From assembly GCF_002211765.1 (NCBI RefSeq), contig NZ_CP022133.1:620001-684000 (forward strand): 64,000 nucleotides of DNA, in the 5' to 3' direction. Position numbers and translations under genes: made by a program. Position 1 is the stretch's first letter. Each line of letters opens with the position of its first letter. Shown piece after piece: positions 61,339-64,000 of this stretch. The notes beneath the pieces were generated by a model. That model was not told where the DNA came from. It made no database searches and saw nothing but the letters and a program-made list of their open reading frames with translations. The stretch is from Idiomarina piscisalsi. Its GTDB lineage: Bacteria; Pseudomonadota; Gammaproteobacteria; Enterobacterales; Alteromonadaceae.

Positions 61339-62043
61339 ATGTCCTCATTACTAAAAGCGTTAAAGCAACAACAGTCACCTCTGCTTAAAAATCGTAGTGT
61401 GCTGGACAGCTCCCTCATTGCGCAGGACCGTCCAGCTAAAAACAATCTATGGTTAGTCTGGCCGCTGGCGCTGATTTTGGGGAGTGCGTTGGGGTATGGT
61501 ATTGCTTATTGGTCGGGTGCTGAGGTGGTGGATGAAGCGACTGTTAATCCAGACTTTGCATGGGGTGAAACGGCCGTGGTGCCGGCAATCAGCTGGGAAG
61601 CGATAGACGACTCGCCCGCAGAGCCGCAGGTTACAACCAGTACAAACGAGCCTGTTCAGCCCCAACAATCGTCAGAACTGGCTCAGCAAAGGCAGCGTCA
61701 GCGTGAAGCCTTAGATTTGTCCAGTGTCTCACCTGAACTTCTGAACCGCTTTCAGGAGGCAGTCGAGCAAACGGGAGGTGAGACAGAGCAACGTATCAGC
61801 GTGGTGCCGTCATTGTCTGACTTATCTCCGACATTTCAGCAGCGAGTACCGGAATTTAGCTACGACAGCCACATGTATCGAAGCAGCTCGAGCCAGCGCT
61901 GGATTGAGCTGAATGGTCAGCGACTGTACGAAGGTGACAGCTATCAAAGTTTGAACGTGATTCGTATTGAGCCGCATCAGGTGGTGTTGGCATTAGATTC
62001 AAACGCCTTTTCTCACCCGGCTTTAGAAGACTGGAAACGATAG
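61339..62043 (+). CDS. gspB: Type II secretion protein GspB (ExeB-like)
   Basis: GspB pairs with GspA at the inner membrane and aids secretin assembly. The 234-residue protein has a short N-terminal cytoplasmic segment (MSSLLKALKQQQSP), one transmembrane helix (~36-56, WLVWPLALILGSALGYGIAY), a low-complexity Pro/Gln-rich linker, and the conserved C-terminal domain RWIELNGQRLYEGDSYQSL and VIRIEPHQVVLAL. ATG 61339 has AGAGGTG upstream and starts two bases after the gspA stop. Confidence 0.9.
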   Translation: MSSLLKALKQQQSPLLKNRSVLDSSLIAQDRPAKNNLWLVWPLALILGSALGYGIAYWSGAEVVDEATVNPDFAWGETAVVPAISWEAIDDSPAEPQVTTSTNEPVQPQQSSELAQQRQRQREALDLSSVSPELLNRFQEAVEQTGGETEQRISVVPSLSDLSPTFQQRVPEFSYDSHMYRSSSSQRWIELNGQRLYEGDSYQSLNVIRIEPHQVVLALDSNAFSHPALEDWKR

Positions 62044-62049
62044 AAATTA

Positions 62050-62078
62050 TTGACATCCCGCAATGGGATTCATACTCT
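62050..62078 (+). promoter_or_regulatory. Strong promoter for the acyl-CoA dehydrogenase gene
   Basis: A perfect TTGACA (62050-62055) and TACTCT (62073-62078) are spaced by exactly 17 bases. The spacer contains the dyad ATCCC-GCAAT-GGGAT. Confidence 0.72.
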
Positions 62079-62089
62079 TGTGCGATACA

Positions 62090-62122
62090 GTTTAAACAGG
62101 CGTTTAAATTAGTGGTTTAAAT
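62090..62122. promoter_or_regulatory. Repeated GTTTAAA motifs, candidate fatty-acid regulator operator
   Basis: GTTTAAAC (62090), GTTTAAAT (62102) and GTTTAAAT (62115) recur at 12-13 base spacing just after the promoter. TAAAC-AGGC-GTTTA (62093-62106) fits the core AAAC-N4-GTTT of PsrA-type operators, with imperfect flanks. Confidence 0.45.
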
Positions 62123-62153
62123 TTCCTGTTTGTGGGAACAAGAGGTAAATAAT

Positions 62154-63938
62154 ATGGCAGATTACAGAGCACCGCGTGATGATATGGATTTTGTCCTGCA
62201 TGACGTATTTAACGTAGCCGCTGACTGGGAGAAAGCTCCTGAACTGGCGGAAATGATGGATGTAGAAACGGCCGGAGCCATTCTTGATGAAGGTGCTAAA
62301 GTTGCTGAAAACTTAGTCGCTCCGCTGGCACGTGAAGCTGACGAAGAAGGTGTTAAGTTTGAAGACGGCGCAGTGACAACTCCGAAAGGTTACAAAGAGA
62401 ACTTTCGTCAGCTGGCTGAAGGTGGCTGGGTTGGTGTTACTGCAAACCCTGAATTTGGCGGTATGGGCTTGCCTAAGTCGTTATCGGCGCAGTATGAAGA
62501 AATGCTGTGCAGTGCGGATATTGCGTTTTCTTTGTATCCGGGCCTGACTTCGGGGGCAATTATGGCGATTGACTCTCACGGCAGTGACGAGCTGAAAAAC
62601 CATTACTTACCCCGCATGGTGTCAGGAGAGTGGACTGGCACTATGTGTCTGACTGAGCCACACGCCGGAACGGATCTCGGTATTATTAAAAGCAAAGCCA
62701 TCCCATCGGAAGATGGCAGCTTTGAGATTAGCGGTACGAAAATTTTTATCACCGGTGGTGAGCATGACCTGGTGGACAATATCGTTCATTTGGTTTTGGC
62801 GAAGTTGCCTGACGCGCCTGCTGGCACGAAAGGTATTTCACTGTTTGTGGTGCCTAAATTCTTGTCTGATAGCGAAGGCAATTTAACCGAGCGCAATGCG
62901 GTTAGTTGTGGGTCTATTGAGCACAAAATGGGGATTCACGGTTCAGCAACCTGTGTGATGAACTTTGACGGCGCGAAAGGCTGGTTGGTTGGCGAACCGC
63001 ATCGTGGTTTGCCCGCCATGTTTACGATGATGAATTACGAACGTCTGGGCGTTGGTATTCAGGGGCTAGGTGCGGCAGAACGATCTTACCAAAATGCGTT
63101 GGAGTACGCGAAAGATCGTATTCAGGGACGCGGTGCTAAAGCAACTCGCAATGACAATGCAGAAGCGGATTCTATTTTAGTCCACGGTGATGTACGCCGT
63201 ATGCTGCTGACTATGAAAGCATTGACCGAAGGTGGTCGTGCGTTCTCGACTTGGGTTGGTCAGCAGTTAGACCGTTCAAAATACTCTCAAGACGACGCCG
63301 TTCGTCAAAAAGCCGATGCCATGGTTGCATTATTGACGCCGGTTGCTAAAGCGTTTTTAACCGATACCGGGCTGGAGTCAACCATTCACGGTCAACAGGT
63401 GTTTGGCGGTCACGGCTATGTGCGCGAATGGGGACAAGAACAGTTGGTTCGCGATACCCGTATTGCACAAATTTATGAAGGCACTAACGGCATTCAGGCA
63501 CTGGATTTGTTAGGTCGCAAAGTTGGTGGTTCGCGTGGTGAGTTGCTGAAACCGTTTATCGAGGAAATAGCAACGTTCTTGCAAGGTATTTCAGGTAACA
63601 GTAACTGGAGCGGAGAGGTAAGCACACTGCAACAGTCGCTTCAGGATTTGACCCGCATCAGCGAAGAGTTACTTCAAAAAGCGGCTACCGATGAGAACTT
63701 GGTAAACAGTGTAGCGGTAGAATATTTGCACTTGGTGGGATATATTTCCTACGGTTATATGTGGTTACGAATGGCCGTTGCAGCTGAAGAAAAACAAGCG
63801 GAAAAGCCGTATTTGGCATCGAAAATTAAGACAGCTCGTTTTTACTTTGCTCGCATTATGCCTCGTACTCACGCATTATTGGGTGCAATTAAGGACGGTA
63901 GCGAGAGTTTATATTTACATGACGACGAACAATTCTGA
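62154..63938 (+). CDS. Acyl-CoA dehydrogenase with C-terminal extension
   Basis: This FAD enzyme introduces the alpha-beta double bond in acyl-CoA at the first step of beta-oxidation. The 594-residue protein has the usual domains: MCLTEPHAGTDLGIIKSKA (FAD/substrate), ISGTKIFITGGEHDL, GIHGSATCVMNFDGAKGWLV, MMNYERLGVGIQGLGAAERS, the GGHGYVREWGQEQLVRDTRI segment and the base-containing IYEGTNGIQALDLLGRKV. The C-terminal ~120 residues match the extra domain of the long acyl-CoA dehydrogenases (AcdB/DmdC-like). ATG 62154 after AGAGGT is chosen; a longer frame from 62130 is unlikely. Chain-length preference unknown. Confidence 0.9.
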   Translation: MADYRAPRDDMDFVLHDVFNVAADWEKAPELAEMMDVETAGAILDEGAKVAENLVAPLAREADEEGVKFEDGAVTTPKGYKENFRQLAEGGWVGVTANPEFGGMGLPKSLSAQYEEMLCSADIAFSLYPGLTSGAIMAIDSHGSDELKNHYLPRMVSGEWTGTMCLTEPHAGTDLGIIKSKAIPSEDGSFEISGTKIFITGGEHDLVDNIVHLVLAKLPDAPAGTKGISLFVVPKFLSDSEGNLTERNAVSCGSIEHKMGIHGSATCVMNFDGAKGWLVGEPHRGLPAMFTMMNYERLGVGIQGLGAAERSYQNALEYAKDRIQGRGAKATRNDNAEADSILVHGDVRRMLLTMKALTEGGRAFSTWVGQQLDRSKYSQDDAVRQKADAMVALLTPVAKAFLTDTGLESTIHGQQVFGGHGYVREWGQEQLVRDTRIAQIYEGTNGIQALDLLGRKVGGSRGELLKPFIEEIATFLQGISGNSNWSGEVSTLQQSLQDLTRISEELLQKAATDENLVNSVAVEYLHLVGYISYGYMWLRMAVAAEEKQAEKPYLASKIKTARFYFARIMPRTHALLGAIKDGSESLYLHDDEQF

Positions 63939-63960
63939 AACGCTTCAGTTTTATCGTGAT

Positions 63961-63994
63961 AGCCGCCGCCCCAAGCCTGGGGCGGCTTTTTTTT
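63961..63994 (+). terminator. Rho-independent terminator after the acyl-CoA dehydrogenase gene
   Basis: GCCGCCCC-AAGCCT-GGGGCGGC is followed by eight T, 27 bases past the stop codon. Confidence 0.95.
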
Positions 63995-64000
63995 GGCACT

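Noticed and set aside
1..64000. Prophage, insertion sequence, CRISPR, rRNA or tRNA
   Set aside because: No transposase, integrase, phage structural gene, regularly spaced repeats or RNA gene signature was seen.

Overview
The window is chromosomal DNA of a marine gammaproteobacterium. Gene content and protein style fit the Alteromonadales, most likely Idiomarinaceae or a close relative; this is inferred from gene families, not from a database match. Supporting signs are a type II secretion cluster plus a separate gspA-gspB pair, the sodium-driven polar flagellar protein MotX, a DcaP-like porin, the CrbS/CrbR acetate-switch pair next to acs, a carboxynorspermidine polyamine pathway, and a WaaA-KdkA lipopolysaccharide enzyme. 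Genes are densely packed, often with 1- or 4-base stop/start overlaps. I see no insertion sequence, prophage, CRISPR array, rRNA or tRNA gene, and no obviously broken gene.

Layout. 1-4430: end of a type II secretion operon (gspI-J-K-L-M-N), then mscS. 5393-7575 (minus): metX-metY for homocysteine synthesis, headed by tandem MetJ-type boxes, divergent from xseA. 9122-11683: alkaline phosphatase behind a PhoB-type box, then a convergent DcaP-like porin. 11885-17931: acs, a LuxR-type response regulator and a transporter-like hybrid kinase. 17955-21412: murB-birA-coaX-motX. 21443-30744 (minus): nspC and carboxynorspermidine synthase, a prolyl oligopeptidase lipoprotein, tmcA, a sodium-coupled transporter and zapE. 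30816-34573 (minus): a CnoX/YbbN-type thioredoxin and two aldehyde dehydrogenases. 34908-36674: deaD with a long leader. 36671-38776 (minus): lipocalin and an iron-sulfur photolyase. 38898-41665: a glycosyltransferase and waaA-kdkA.

41740-45606 (minus): proA-proB and mutY-yggX. 45722-47641: ompA and trmB. 47663-53837: hemW-rdgB, nhaP2 (opposite strand), DUF4426, yggT, proC and yggS. 53860-55967: pilT coupled to a PhoD-like protein. 56068-59812: tsaD, plsY, folB, folK and cca. 59930-62043: gspA-gspB. 62154-63938: an acyl-CoA dehydrogenase behind a strong promoter with repeated GTTTAAA motifs.

Most of the window is conserved housekeeping sequence, and I found no clearly new multi-gene system. 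The points most worth a second look are the in-frame WaaA-KdkA fusion with an internal ribosome-binding site and ATG at the domain junction; a PhoD-family protein that seems to have lost its metal ligands and is translationally coupled to pilT; the acs-crbR-crbS locus with several inverted repeats upstream of acs; clear MetJ and PhoB operators; a candidate PsrA-like operator before the acyl-CoA dehydrogenase; the roughly 180-base deaD leader; and a perfect 14-base inverted repeat beyond zapE.
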